Positions 24,666-35,333 of a DNA stretch of 64,000 nt are shown piece by piece. The notes below the pieces were generated by a model. The model made no database searches. It was given only the letters and a program-made list of their open reading frames with translations, and was not told where the DNA came from. Both the position numbers and the translations under genes were made by a program. Source of the DNA: Pedobacter mendelii (GTDB taxonomy: Bacteria; Bacteroidota; Bacteroidia; Sphingobacteriales; Sphingobacteriaceae); assembly GCF_014635725.1 (NCBI RefSeq), contig NZ_BMDJ01000004.1, forward strand, positions 62,001-126,000, given 5' to 3'. Within the stretch, counting starts at the first letter, position 1; every line of letters begins with the position of its first letter.

Positions 24666-25838
24666 ATGACACTATCAAAAGAAAGACTTCAGGAGTTAGT
24701 CAAACTTCAATTTGAAAGAACAATATCGGCAGTTGAAAAGGAAGAGTTATTCAATTATGTTCTTGATCCACTGTACGCAGAAGAACTATTAGCCAAATTA
24801 CCTGACGTTTTAAGCATTGATTTAACCGATGAAGATCTTAATGAAACGCAAAAGGAAAATGTGTTATCGTACATTTTCAAATATGGTCACATCAAGAAGA
24901 CCATACCTTATCGTGCCAAATTTTGGCCTCGGATTATAGCTGCTGCTTCGGTTATATTGGTTGTTGGAATTGGTTTTTATTTCTATAGATCATACGATGA
25001 AAAAGAAAAACAAACCATTTATGCTTATGATGCAAATCCGGGCATTAATTCAGCTACCCTTACATTGGGAAATGGGCAAAAGATTTTACTAAGTAATGCG
25101 GCAACAGGAAAACTTGCAGAACAACAGGGAGTAATCATTACCAAATCACTAAAAGGCGAACTAATATATACCATCAAAAATGTTGGTACTGAAAGGCCAG
25201 AGTTTAATACTATGTCAACAGCGAATGGACAACAATACATTGTAAATCTACCAGATGGTTCTAAAGTCTGGCTTAATGCTGCATCATCGCTAACCTATCC
25301 TTCAACGTTCGCATCATTAAAAAAACGGTATGTAACTTTAAAAGGAGAAGGATATTTCGAGATTACAAAAGATAAAGCACACCCATTTGTAGTAAAAACA
25401 GATAATCAAACTGTTGAAGTGTTGGGAACTCATTTCAATATTAATTCTTATAAAGATGAACCTAATGTAAAAACTACCTTATTAGAAGGGGGTGTAAAGA
25501 TAAAAAGTGGTTTACGAACAGAAATTCTTAATCCTGGTCAACAGGGGATTGTCAGTTTAGAAGAAAATAATATTGTGACAAAGCAGGCGGACATACAGGA
25601 AGTTTTAGCGTGGAAAAATGGCGACTTTATTTTTAATGGAGTAGATATCAAAAATATTATGTTTTCATTGTCGAGATGGTATGACGTAGAAATAAAATAT
25701 GAGGGTACAGTTACCAAGGAACTTTATTATGGTAAAATATCGCGATCCAAAAATTTAAGTTCGGTTCTAAAAATGCTTCAAAAAGCAGGTGGAGCACACT
25801 TAAGAATTGAAGGAAGGAGGATAATTGTGATGCAATAA
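24666..25838 (+). CDS. FecR-family anti-sigma factor
   Basis: This 390-aa inner-membrane protein has a cytoplasmic N-terminal part (about residues 1-80) that would hold the sigma factor, a single membrane segment (FWPRIIAAASVILVVGIGFYFY, about 87-108), and a periplasmic FecR domain (LPDGSKVWLNAASSLTYP, EGYFEITKDKAHPFVVKT, VEVLGTHFNINSY). The C-terminal STN-interacting DUF4974-like region is VLAWKNGDFIFNGVDI to SSVLKMLQKAGG. It receives the signal from the N-terminal STN domain of the SusC-like receptor encoded downstream. Confidence 0.93.
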   Translation: MTLSKERLQELVKLQFERTISAVEKEELFNYVLDPLYAEELLAKLPDVLSIDLTDEDLNETQKENVLSYIFKYGHIKKTIPYRAKFWPRIIAAASVILVVGIGFYFYRSYDEKEKQTIYAYDANPGINSATLTLGNGQKILLSNAATGKLAEQQGVIITKSLKGELIYTIKNVGTERPEFNTMSTANGQQYIVNLPDGSKVWLNAASSLTYPSTFASLKKRYVTLKGEGYFEITKDKAHPFVVKTDNQTVEVLGTHFNINSYKDEPNVKTTLLEGGVKIKSGLRTEILNPGQQGIVSLEENNIVTKQADIQEVLAWKNGDFIFNGVDIKNIMFSLSRWYDVEIKYEGTVTKELYYGKISRSKNLSSVLKMLQKAGGAHLRIEGRRIIVMQ

Positions 25839-25993
25839 TTTTACAAAAAATACTCCTACAAAAAAAAGCCAATCTGGCGCTAACCAGAATGACTTTGAAT
25901 GGATGTCTTAAAAATTTATTCAACTATTTAAGAACCTCGTGTTACCTGTCTCTCTGGAAAAGTAAGGGTCTCACGATCAACCAAACTAAACAA

Positions 25994-28900
25994 ATGTACA
26001 AATTTTACTATAAAAATTTTGTGCCGCCTCATGGCTGTACGAATAAAATTCTGTTGATTATGAAGCTAATTATGCTATTGTTGATCACAGCTATCTTACA
26101 GGTTAGTGCAAATTCGTTTGCGCAAAAAGTAACCTTGAATGAGAAGAATGCCCCATTGATAAAAGTGTTTAATGAAATAAGGTTGCAAACTGGCTATGAT
26201 TTTCTATTTAGTGCCTCCACTTTAAAGGGAGCTCGGCCAGTTAATTTAAACTTGAAGGATGCCGAACTGAAAGATGTACTGGAAAAGATCTTTGATGCTC
26301 AGCCATTAAAATACTCTATTGAAGATAAATCTGTAGTCGTGTCTCCCAAGATTGAAACGTTGACAGAAAAGTTGTCTAGGGCTTTTATCACAGCAATTGT
26401 AGTTAAAGGTCGGGTAGTTGACTCAGCTGGTGCAGTAATAGGCGCTACAGTAAGATTGGAAGGCAACCAAAGTTTTATTACTATAACTGACGATTTTGGT
26501 GATTTTCGCTTTGTGAATGTTAGTGCAGGGGTATACAAATTGACCATTACTTCCATTGGCTATGAGAAGCAGGAAATAATATTCAATGCTTCAAATGCAG
26601 ACATCAATGAACAGATTATTTTAAAAAGGGCACCTACTGTATTACAAACCGTGAATGTAGTTAATACAGGTTATCAGCAGATTTCTGCCGAGCGTATAAC
26701 TGGCGCTTATGACAACATTAAAAAGGAGCAATTAGAAAAACCATCCGTTAACATTGCGTCACGATTAATTGGTACTACGGCAGGCATGCAGGTATCTTTA
26801 GATGTTAATGGGAGGCCAAACATTAAAGTACGTGGCCAATCAACACTGTTTGCCGGTTCGTTTAATGGCGGACCTAGTAACCAACCATTAGTTGTCGTAG
26901 ATGGATTTCCGGTTAAAGGAGCTATTGATATCTATTCTACATTAAACCCAAACGATGTGGAAAGTATTGATATATTGAAGGATGCGGCTGCTTCTTCAGT
27001 TTGGGGTGCAAAGGCAGCCAATGGTGTAATTGTAATTACTACTAAAAAAGGGAAAAATAACAGTCCACTTAAGATTGAGTTTTCAGCATTTACCAGTTTA
27101 GCACGTAAAGTGGACGTAGATTACTTGACTGGTTTTGCGCCTTCTTCAGAAACAGTGGCTTATGAACAATTTGCCTTTCAGAAATGGGGAGCAAGAATAT
27201 TAACAAACTCATATGCCAATAATTATTTTAAGCAAAACGAGGCGAGTATAAATCTTAACGAAAACTATCTGGGTTTTTTGTCAAGTGCACAGTTAGCCAC
27301 TAATTTAAATCAGTTAGGCAGCCAAGATAACCGAAAGCAGATAACTGACGAGCTGTTAGCTAACCCGACCACCCATCAGTATAATTTAACCTTATCTGGA
27401 GGGGGTAAGAATATCAATAATTTGGTTTCTATACTTGCCGAGCAAGTACAATCAAATTTTCAGGGTACTAGCAATTATAGATATGCTGTAAATTATCGTG
27501 CATCGGCTAATATTTTCAAATGGCTTGATTTTAACTTGTCTTCAACTTTTCAGATCCAAAAAGCGACTACTAATGGGGTGGGTACTGGAGATATTCAGGG
27601 GATTTATCCTTATGAATTGCTAAAAAAACCCGATGGTTCTTTAACGGATGTTCACAAATATTATCAGCCCATATTAGATCGTTTTGTACCCCTATCGAAA
27701 TTTCCATATTCATTTTCTTATAATCCGATACAAGAAATCAATGAACGTGATTTTTCGCAAAAAGACATGATAGGTCGCCTACAAGCTGGTTTAGTTTTCA
27801 AAATATTAAATGGATTAACTTATAATCCACAAATTCAATATGAAAATTTTAATATTATTGGTAAAATTTATCAAAGCGATAAAACGTTTAGAACAAGACA
27901 AAGAATTAACGAATCGGCATTCTGGAACTTACAGCCAACAGGTACTGTTTCGCCAAGCCTTCCCTTGGGAGGCACTTTAGATCAAAGCAGAACTACAACA
28001 GAAGCCTATAATTTTAGAAACCAAGTTAATTTTTCTCGCACCTTTGGCAACGATCATGAAATTAATGCCGTTGCTGGTACCGAAATCAGTAGATCGGTAG
28101 GCCAATCCTTTACCAACCCTACTACTTTTGGTTATAATGATAAGACTTTAACGGTAGGTACTTTTCCGTATGGCCCAGGAACTCCTCTGCCAGCTGTAAG
28201 CACCAATATTCAAGGATTTAATAGTTTTCAGTATACCAATAGTTTTAGTTATTCCGTTCAAAAATTTTATTCAGTGTTTGCTAATGCAGCCTATACGTAT
28301 AAAGGTAAATATACCTTATCTGGCAGTTATCGCACCGATGCCTCCAATTTAATCGCAGCAGATCCTGAATATCGCTCTTCTCCATTTTTTTCAATGGGAT
28401 TGAGATACAATATAATCGGTGAGAATTTTATGAAAAATATTTCCTGGCTAGATAGGCTAACTTTGCGTGCTACTTATGGGCGGACAGGGAACGTAGATAA
28501 CTCGACCAGTCCATTTACGCTTCTTAATTTAGCAGGTACTCCAAACCAATATACCAATGCCTTTACCGCTACTGTTGCCAATCAGGGGAATCCGACGTTA
28601 ACCTGGGAAAAAACTGCAACATTAAACCTGGGTTTAGATTATGCCGTACTAAACAACAGATTATATGGAAAAATTGATGTTTATCGGAAAAAGGGAACAG
28701 ATCTTATTGCCCAAATCCCGGTTTCTTCCATAGTTGGTGCAACTACACAGAAATTTAATAATGCAGCCATGACCAATCGTGGGATAGAAATTACTTTGGG
28801 TACTTCTTTACCTATAAAGGGTGCTGATATTTCCTGGAACGGAAGTTTCAACGCTTCATATAACAGTAATAAAATTACACGACTTTTTAATACCAATTAT

Positions 28901-29617
28901 CAGGCATTCAGTCTAGTAAATGGAGGCTCCGCATCTTATGTGGAAGGTTACAGTGCAACCACAGTTTGGGCTTATAAATACCTTGGTCTGGTTCTCCCAG
29001 GTTCTATTCCAGGTGGGCCAAATGCTCCAGCTGTACAAGGCCCATCAGGTCCCGCTAGTTTAACATCAGCTCCAGTTGGCGATGCAAGAGGATTCTTGGA
29101 AAGATTAGGACCACAGGATGCGCCCTACAATTTCGGTATGACAAACTCGTTCAAAGTTTATGATTTCAATTTGTCGTTTATTGTAACTGCAAGGGCTGGG
29201 GGCATATTCAGATCGCAATTTTTTAATTACCCAAGTTCAGGTCGTACAACACCTCCGAATAACCAATTGTCAAAAGTACTCAACGGAGACCCCAACCAAA
29301 TTTTAACCTTACCAAGTAACCCTAATGATGCAACATTTAATAGCTGGATAACTTTTTACCCTTACTTGTCTTATAACTATGTTAGTTCCTCATTAATTCG
29401 CTTACAGGAACTTAATTTAAGCTACAATATCCCAGCTAAATTATTGAACAAGGTACATGTACGTGGTGCACAGCTTACCTTTCAAGGTAATAACTTATAT
29501 ACCTGGTTAGCTAATGATACGGGTATTGATCCAGATTACCCAACAAATCCTTTAACTGGTTTTGGTACGGTTAGACCAAGAGCGCAGTATACGTTTGGCA
29601 TCAAATTTCAACTTTAA
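25994..29617 (+). CDS. SusC/RagA-family TonB-linked outer-membrane receptor with STN signalling domain (first cassette)
   Basis: I start at the ATG at 25994 (1207 aa). The frame extends to 25889, but MYKFYYKNF... followed by a hydrophobic leader ending ANSFAQ is the usual N-terminus for this class. Domains in order are the signal peptide, STN (NAPLIKVFNEIRLQTGYDFLFSA to YSIEDKSVVVSP), a CarboxypepD_reg-like sandwich (VKGRVVDSAGAVIGATVRLE), a plug with SusC signatures (VRGQSTLFAG, QPLVVVDGFP, NDVESIDILKDAAASSVWGAKAANGVI), and a barrel ending YTFGIKFQL. With SusD (29629) it forms a pedal-bin transporter, while STN signals to FecR. The ligand is unknown, and no glycoside hydrolase is present in the cassette. 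Confidence 0.93.
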   Translation: MYKFYYKNFVPPHGCTNKILLIMKLIMLLLITAILQVSANSFAQKVTLNEKNAPLIKVFNEIRLQTGYDFLFSASTLKGARPVNLNLKDAELKDVLEKIFDAQPLKYSIEDKSVVVSPKIETLTEKLSRAFITAIVVKGRVVDSAGAVIGATVRLEGNQSFITITDDFGDFRFVNVSAGVYKLTITSIGYEKQEIIFNASNADINEQIILKRAPTVLQTVNVVNTGYQQISAERITGAYDNIKKEQLEKPSVNIASRLIGTTAGMQVSLDVNGRPNIKVRGQSTLFAGSFNGGPSNQPLVVVDGFPVKGAIDIYSTLNPNDVESIDILKDAAASSVWGAKAANGVIVITTKKGKNNSPLKIEFSAFTSLARKVDVDYLTGFAPSSETVAYEQFAFQKWGARILTNSYANNYFKQNEASINLNENYLGFLSSAQLATNLNQLGSQDNRKQITDELLANPTTHQYNLTLSGGGKNINNLVSILAEQVQSNFQGTSNYRYAVNYRASANIFKWLDFNLSSTFQIQKATTNGVGTGDIQGIYPYELLKKPDGSLTDVHKYYQPILDRFVPLSKFPYSFSYNPIQEINERDFSQKDMIGRLQAGLVFKILNGLTYNPQIQYENFNIIGKIYQSDKTFRTRQRINESAFWNLQPTGTVSPSLPLGGTLDQSRTTTEAYNFRNQVNFSRTFGNDHEINAVAGTEISRSVGQSFTNPTTFGYNDKTLTVGTFPYGPGTPLPAVSTNIQGFNSFQYTNSFSYSVQKFYSVFANAAYTYKGKYTLSGSYRTDASNLIAADPEYRSSPFFSMGLRYNIIGENFMKNISWLDRLTLRATYGRTGNVDNSTSPFTLLNLAGTPNQYTNAFTATVANQGNPTLTWEKTATLNLGLDYAVLNNRLYGKIDVYRKKGTDLIAQIPVSSIVGATTQKFNNAAMTNRGIEITLGTSLPIKGADISWNGSFNASYNSNKITRLFNTNYQAFSLVNGGSASYVEGYSATTVWAYKYLGLVLPGSIPGGPNAPAVQGPSGPASLTSAPVGDARGFLERLGPQDAPYNFGMTNSFKVYDFNLSFIVTARAGGIFRSQFFNYPSSGRTTPPNNQLSKVLNGDPNQILTLPSNPNDATFNSWITFYPYLSYNYVSSSLIRLQELNLSYNIPAKLLNKVHVRGAQLTFQGNNLYTWLANDTGIDPDYPTNPLTGFGTVRPRAQYTFGIKFQL

Positions 29618-29628
29618 TTCCTAGAATC

Positions 29629-31179
29629 ATGAAATCAATACATCAATTATATTTAACCGTCATCTTACTGATGGCAACCACTTGCTTTACTTCTTGTGAA
29701 AAGTTTTTGAATGAAAAACCATCTAAGGGAACTTCGGTACTTATTCAAAACGCTTCAGATTTAAATGCATTATTAGAAAACTATAGCTTATTTAACCAAG
29801 AAAATAATAATATAACCATCAACGGAACCGATGATAATGGCTTCTCTGTAGCGCTCTACAATGCAAGACCAACTACATTTACCATACCACAAATTGAATT
29901 TACCTTGTGGGATAAAACTGATCTGGCCAACCGGGATGTTTCTGACTTTAGTGGTACAAATTTTTGGACTGGCGAGTATGCTAAAATATTCAATGCCAAT
30001 CTTGTCTTGTACAACGTTGATAAAGTAACGGGAACAGCAGAAGAAAAAGCGAATTTGAAAAGCGATGCTTATTTGATCAGGGCATACAGCTATTGGCAAC
30101 TGGCTACAACCTATTGTTTACCCTATACCGAAGCCAATAAAAATGAACCTGGATTGCCGATCAAAACTACTCCAGATTATGATGTGCCTGCTAGAAGTTC
30201 ATTGGCTGAGACCTATCAATTGATCGAGGCAGATCTTACGGAAGCCCTAAAAATTACGGTTCCTTTGGTGCAAAATGGAAGAGCTCGTCCATGGAGGTCA
30301 AATTCTGCGGCTGCGAATGCCTTTGCAGCAAGATATTACCTCAACAGGAATGATTATGTTAAGGCACTCACTTATGCCAATGCTTCTCTTTCCTTATATA
30401 GCACGTTGATCAATTATAATACGGAAATGAGTTTTGGTACACCATCTACAGTTTCCATTGATCCAAGTACGCCAAATGCCAGAACGGTAACCTTAACATT
30501 TCCGTATACCCACAATAGAGAGGCTGGAAACGATCCGACGGATGCGTTCGCTTGGAAAGAATTATTATATTATAGGCTTATTCACAATACTACGCAATGG
30601 TTTATCCCTAGCCAAGAATTGTTAAACCTTTACGATCAAAATAATGATCTTCGTTATAAATATCATTATACCCAAGGTTTTTCGTATAAAAAAGGATTAA
30701 CAAGTCCATCATTTAACTATCCTGGCTATGTGTTTTTTGCAGAAACGAAAATACCTGAGGGACCTACTGTAGCCGAAATGATCTTGACCAAGGCAGAATG
30801 CCAGGCCAGAACCGGTGATTTTGGTGGTGCCATGATAACCGTAAATTTGCTTTATAGCAAGCGGACAGTTACAGGGACAGCACCTTTAGCTGCGGTCAAC
30901 CCAGATCAGGCTATTGCTGTTATTTTGCAGGAGCGTCGTCGTGAACTTCCATTTGCGCAACGTTGGGCAGATATTCGTAGGTTTAATACAAATAGCTATC
31001 CAGCTGACGATGTAGCGGTAATTAGCAAAATTTTTTATCCCTATACACCATCGGCTGTACAAAATACTCAGCCTACTCAACTGTATACGCTGCCTGCAAA
31101 TTCAAGGCGTTTCGCTTCTCCATTACCTCAAACTGATATTAATAACGGTGCAGGGGCTATTAAACAAAATACCTACTAA
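29629..31179 (+). CDS. SusD/RagB-family surface lipoprotein (first cassette)
   Basis: This 516-aa lipoprotein has its lipobox FTSC with the lipidated Cys at 23, followed by EKFLNEKPSKG, the usual SusD start (xxFLDxxP). TPR-like helices (SDAYLIRAYSYWQLATTYCLPYTE; AANAFAARYYLNRNDYVKAL) and a C-terminal RRRELPFAQRWADIRRFN are conserved. It lies 12 bp after the SusC gene and forms the lid of the transporter. It binds the substrate at the cell surface; the ligand is unknown. Confidence 0.92.
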   Translation: MKSIHQLYLTVILLMATTCFTSCEKFLNEKPSKGTSVLIQNASDLNALLENYSLFNQENNNITINGTDDNGFSVALYNARPTTFTIPQIEFTLWDKTDLANRDVSDFSGTNFWTGEYAKIFNANLVLYNVDKVTGTAEEKANLKSDAYLIRAYSYWQLATTYCLPYTEANKNEPGLPIKTTPDYDVPARSSLAETYQLIEADLTEALKITVPLVQNGRARPWRSNSAAANAFAARYYLNRNDYVKALTYANASLSLYSTLINYNTEMSFGTPSTVSIDPSTPNARTVTLTFPYTHNREAGNDPTDAFAWKELLYYRLIHNTTQWFIPSQELLNLYDQNNDLRYKYHYTQGFSYKKGLTSPSFNYPGYVFFAETKIPEGPTVAEMILTKAECQARTGDFGGAMITVNLLYSKRTVTGTAPLAAVNPDQAIAVILQERRRELPFAQRWADIRRFNTNSYPADDVAVISKIFYPYTPSAVQNTQPTQLYTLPANSRRFASPLPQTDINNGAGAIKQNTY

Positions 31180-31196
31180 CCTTATCTTGCTAAAAC

Positions 31197-31225
31197 TCTA
31201 GCTTGATTTTATTTATCAAGCTAGA
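31197..31225 (+). promoter_or_regulatory. Hairpin after SusD, before the thioredoxin gene
   Basis: A perfect 11-bp stem TCTAGCTTGAT (31197-31207) / ATCAAGCTAGA (31215-31225) has a T-rich 7-nt loop and no U-run after it. It begins 18 bp after the SusD stop and ends 30 nt before the next ATG. It looks like an RNA processing or attenuation element rather than a full terminator. Confidence 0.6.
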
Positions 31226-31255
31226 AGCTTTAACAAGATCCTAATTAAAACACCA

Positions 31256-32299
31256 ATGAAACAGCTAATTATTTTAATTGCAATCCTATGCCCGCTAATT
31301 TCAGTTGCACAAGTTAACAGCACATTTATTATAGAAGGAAAAACCAATAAACCTGCAACTTATACGCTTCAATATTTTGAAGACGGTAAGCCTGTGAAAA
31401 ATATAGCACAGGTAAAAGATGGAATGATCAAGATATCGGGAACCACCAATAAAAAGGGGCAGGCCAGTTTAATGGTTATTCCTGATGAGGTGGAGGGAAC
31501 TCCTAAACCTATGGCTTTTATGGTACGTCTTTGGTTAGAACCCGGCGATATTAAGGCCAATAATTTGGATTCAATTGGAAAAATATTTTTTTCAGGAACA
31601 CCACTGAATGATGACCAAAATGAGCTAGTTAAACTGAAGCAAACAATTAAAGGGGATCCAACAAGTATGGCTTATAATGATAAGCAAAAGGCTGTGAGTA
31701 TCCAGTTTATTAAAGCACACCCTAACTCATTGGTTAGCTTAACAGAATTAAACTACAGTTTGTCGCGAGGTATTCCAGATCTTAATGTAGTTGAGCCACT
31801 ATTTAATAGTCTTTCTGCTGAAATAAAAATCTCTCCAGAAGGAAAGAACTATCTGGAAAAGTTGGGAAAGTGGAAAAAGGTAGATGTGGGATCAATTGCT
31901 CCAGATTTTGCCCAGCCGGATCAGAATGGAAAAATAGTTAAACTCTCCGATTTTAAAGGGAAATATGTCTTTATCGACTTTTGGGCATCTTGGTGCCATC
32001 CTTGTAGAGATGAAAATCCAAATGTTTTAGCACAATATAACTTGTATAAAGACAAAAATCTCGTGATTTTAAGCGTGTCATTAGATGAGATTAAAGACAA
32101 CTGGATTAAAGCTATCAAAGAAGATAAATTGCCTTGGAAGCAGTTGTCTGACCTTAAAAGACAAAATGAAGCGAAGGTAAGATATAGTGTAGGTTCTATT
32201 CCCGAAAACTTCCTGGTTGATCCGGATGGCAAGATCATCGCTAAAAGTTTAAGGGGTGAGGAGTTAAATAAAAAACTAAAAGAGGTTTTCAATAAATAG
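31256..32299 (+). CDS. TlpA-like thiol-disulfide oxidoreductase with N-terminal DUF4369-like domain
   Basis: This 347-aa exported protein has a signal peptide ending at SVAQ (about residue 20). The N-terminal half (about 25-190) has the DUF4369 look common in Bacteroidota (FIIEGKTNKPATYTLQYF). The C-terminal thioredoxin/AhpC-like domain starts VGSIAPDFAQPDQNGK and contains the redox site WASWCHPCRDENP (CHPC) and the cis-Pro loop SVGSIPENFLVDPDGKI. It probably reduces or isomerises cysteines in periplasmic or surface proteins. Such genes regularly accompany sigma/FecR/Sus cassettes; the specific client is unknown. Confidence 0.9.
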   Translation: MKQLIILIAILCPLISVAQVNSTFIIEGKTNKPATYTLQYFEDGKPVKNIAQVKDGMIKISGTTNKKGQASLMVIPDEVEGTPKPMAFMVRLWLEPGDIKANNLDSIGKIFFSGTPLNDDQNELVKLKQTIKGDPTSMAYNDKQKAVSIQFIKAHPNSLVSLTELNYSLSRGIPDLNVVEPLFNSLSAEIKISPEGKNYLEKLGKWKKVDVGSIAPDFAQPDQNGKIVKLSDFKGKYVFIDFWASWCHPCRDENPNVLAQYNLYKDKNLVILSVSLDEIKDNWIKAIKEDKLPWKQLSDLKRQNEAKVRYSVGSIPENFLVDPDGKIIAKSLRGEELNKKLKEVFNK

Positions 32300-32362
32300 G
32301 AAACAATCAAATACAATCCTTCTATTATTTACAACTGTTCAAGGCAAAAAAATATATCTAAT

Positions 32363-35221
32363 ATGCAAATTAAAATATTTATCAAAGGGTGGCCCTTCGC
32401 TGCTATTTTGATCACTTGTGCGCTTTTAGTAAGTGCTCAAAATAAAACCAAAGTAAGTCCGCCAAAAAATACTGTAAAAAGTAATTCATTGGCTAAATTA
32501 TCGCTCGATACTGCTGTTAGGACTGGTAAACTCGCTAATGGCTTTACTTATTTTATCAGGAGAAATAATTCCCCAAAAAATAGGGTTACCATTTATTTAG
32601 CCAATAAAGTAGGCTCAATACTAGAAAATGACGACCAACAGGGACTTGCTCATTTTATGGAACACATGAACTTTAACGGCACCACCCATTTTCCAAAAAA
32701 CGAACTGGTAAATTATCTTCAGAAAGCTGGGGTGAGGTTTGGTGCTGACATTAATGCATATACTGGCTTTGATGAAACTGTATATCAATTGCCCTTGCCT
32801 AGCGACAAACCTGAAATACTAAGTAACGGCATTCAGATTATGCGTGATTGGGCAAAGGGAGCTTTGCTTGATCCTGGAGAAATTGACCAAGAACGAGGTG
32901 TAATTATAGAAGAAAAAAGACTTGGTAAGGGTGCTGCACAAAGAATGCAGCAAAAATATTTTCCAGTATTGTTTAATAATTCTCGCTATGGTAAACGCTT
33001 GCCCATTGGTTTGGATACCGTATTAAATAATTTCAGGCCAGAAACACTAGCTCAATTTTATAACGATTGGTACAGACCAAATTTACAAGCCTTAATTGTA
33101 GTAGGCGATATCAATGTTGATGAGATTGAAAAAGAGATCAAGCGTAAATTTTCAGACCTGCAAAATCCAGTAAATCAAAAAGTCAGGACTAAATATCAAA
33201 TTACACCTTCAACCAACAGTAATTTTGTGAAAGTTACCGACCCTGAAATGACATCTACTCAGTTACAGGTGCTCATTAAGCAGGAGGCGCACCCATTGAA
33301 AACAGCAGCAGATTATCGGGATTTTATGGTCAAAAATTTATTCAACGTAATGTTAGGAGATCGTTATCGTGAATTAGCTGAAGCACCTCGTCCGCCTTTT
33401 CTTGGGGGTGGCGCTTCTATCGGAGGCTTTGTAGGAAACCTAGATGCTTTTACCTTAAGAGTTGCCGCCAATCCAGGAGAATTGGAAAGTGGCTTTAAAG
33501 CAGTGTGGCGTGAAATAGAAAGATTAAAAAAATATGGTTTTAGTGTAGCTGAACTTGATAGAGCAAAAAAGAATTCATTAAAATTGTTTGAAAACAATTA
33601 TAAACAGAAAACTACAGCGTACTCTGATGGATATGTAAAAGAATACCTGGACTATTTTTTACATGATAATGCTGCCCCAGGCATAGAAAAGGAAAGATTG
33701 ATGATGTTAGCTGAAATGCCAACCATCCAATTAGCTGATGTGAACAAGTTGGGCCTGAAATTCATTAGTAAGATCCATCGCGATATTATCATTACCGCTC
33801 CAGAAAAAGAGAAAACCAATTTGCCAGATGAAGCAACTGTTAATAACTGGATGAAATCGGTCCAAAATGAGACGCTAGTTCCTTACAAGAGTGATTTTAC
33901 AGATCAGCCCTTAATTAGTAAACAACCATTGCCCGGAAAAATTGTAAAAACAACTATTTTGAAGGCTATTGAAGCTACAGAACTTACCTTAAGTAACGGT
34001 ACAAAAGTAATTCTTAAACCAAACAAATTTGCGGCCAATACCATTTTAGTGAAAGTATTCGCACCAGGAGGAAGCTCATTATATAGTGATTTAGAGTATG
34101 AATCAGCAAATGTTGCTTCTTATTTGGTATCGAAATCGGGCTTGGGAAACTATAATTATAAAAATCTAAGCAAATATGTATCGTCAAGTTCTGTCGCGAC
34201 CAGTGTATCCATTACAGATTATAGCCAAGGTATACAGGCCGCAGCATCACCTGATGATTTAGAAATCTTGTTACAGATGACTTATCTCTATTTTACCGAC
34301 CCCAAAAAGGATCCTGCTGAGTTTGATAAATATATTGCCCAAACCAAAGCAAGTTTGGAAAATAGAAAAAATAATCCTGAAAACGTTTTTTACGATACAT
34401 TAAACAATGTTTTAAGCAATAATAGTCCACGCAGAAGCCCACCAAATCTCGAAAAATTAAACCAGATCAATTATGACCGGAGTTATGAAATTTTTAAAGA
34501 ACGATTTGCAGATGCAGCTAACTTTACCTTTACATTTGTAGGCGATTTCGACGTAGCTAAGGTTAAGCCGCTTATTGAAAAATATATTGCTTCTTTACCA
34601 TCCACCTATAAAAATGAGAAACCTAAGGATTTAGGAATCCGTCCGCCTGCTGGTCAGGTAACCAAAATTATTTATAAGGGTTTGGAACGAAAGGCCACAG
34701 TAAGATTAATTTTTAGTGGCGATTACGCCTATAATGCAAGCAATAATTTAGCTATGGATGCCATGGCTGAAGTTTTACAGATTAGGTTAATTGAAAGATT
34801 AAGGGAGGAAGAAAGTGGGGTTTATTCTCCATCGGTAATTGTAAGATATTCGAAAATCCCGGTTCCACGTTACACCTTGAATATTTCTTTCGGATGTGCC
34901 CCGGCCAATGTAGATAAGCTAATTGCTTCAGCGATCGATGAGGTGGCTAAGCTAAGAAATCTAGGACCGACAGATACCAACTTGTCTAAATTTAAAGCGG
35001 AAGAAGATCGTATGCTGGAAACACAATTAAGAAAGATCGATTTTTGGTCAAACTACCTTACGGATCAGATTTTGAATGGCGAAAATATTGACGAGATCAA
35101 TGACCATGGTGTAATAATGAAAAACATAACTACGGAAAGCATTAAGGATATGGCTTCTAAATATTTAAGCGGCGAAAATTTAATACGTGTTATCTTAATG
35201 CCAGAAACAGCTAAGCCATAA
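32363..35221 (+). CDS. M16-family (insulinase/pitrilysin-like) zinc peptidase
   Basis: This 952-aa protein has two M16 repeats. The N-terminal one holds the inverted zinc motif HxxEH as HFMEH (H97, E100, H101), followed by the distal glutamate in QERGVIIEEKR. The second half (about residues 530-940) is the inactive partner domain (IEATELTLSNGTKVILKPN; DVAKVKPLIEKYIASLP). An N-terminal hydrophobic leader ending SAQ indicates export to the periplasm. M16 enzymes degrade short peptides inside a closed chamber. As last gene of the cassette it suggests that the SusCD pair imports peptides, or that the peptidase processes an imported peptide; this is inference. Confidence 0.93.
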   Translation: MQIKIFIKGWPFAAILITCALLVSAQNKTKVSPPKNTVKSNSLAKLSLDTAVRTGKLANGFTYFIRRNNSPKNRVTIYLANKVGSILENDDQQGLAHFMEHMNFNGTTHFPKNELVNYLQKAGVRFGADINAYTGFDETVYQLPLPSDKPEILSNGIQIMRDWAKGALLDPGEIDQERGVIIEEKRLGKGAAQRMQQKYFPVLFNNSRYGKRLPIGLDTVLNNFRPETLAQFYNDWYRPNLQALIVVGDINVDEIEKEIKRKFSDLQNPVNQKVRTKYQITPSTNSNFVKVTDPEMTSTQLQVLIKQEAHPLKTAADYRDFMVKNLFNVMLGDRYRELAEAPRPPFLGGGASIGGFVGNLDAFTLRVAANPGELESGFKAVWREIERLKKYGFSVAELDRAKKNSLKLFENNYKQKTTAYSDGYVKEYLDYFLHDNAAPGIEKERLMMLAEMPTIQLADVNKLGLKFISKIHRDIIITAPEKEKTNLPDEATVNNWMKSVQNETLVPYKSDFTDQPLISKQPLPGKIVKTTILKAIEATELTLSNGTKVILKPNKFAANTILVKVFAPGGSSLYSDLEYESANVASYLVSKSGLGNYNYKNLSKYVSSSSVATSVSITDYSQGIQAAASPDDLEILLQMTYLYFTDPKKDPAEFDKYIAQTKASLENRKNNPENVFYDTLNNVLSNNSPRRSPPNLEKLNQINYDRSYEIFKERFADAANFTFTFVGDFDVAKVKPLIEKYIASLPSTYKNEKPKDLGIRPPAGQVTKIIYKGLERKATVRLIFSGDYAYNASNNLAMDAMAEVLQIRLIERLREEESGVYSPSVIVRYSKIPVPRYTLNISFGCAPANVDKLIASAIDEVAKLRNLGPTDTNLSKFKAEEDRMLETQLRKIDFWSNYLTDQILNGENIDEINDHGVIMKNITTESIKDMASKYLSGENLIRVILMPETAKP

Positions 35222-35333
35222 GCTACAGTTGGTTTAATATGGATTGAATAAGATACTTGTAATTGAAAGGCAATGAAATTTTTTACTTTAATAATGCGAC
35301 AAAAGATTTCATTAGTTAATGATTAGTTAATAG

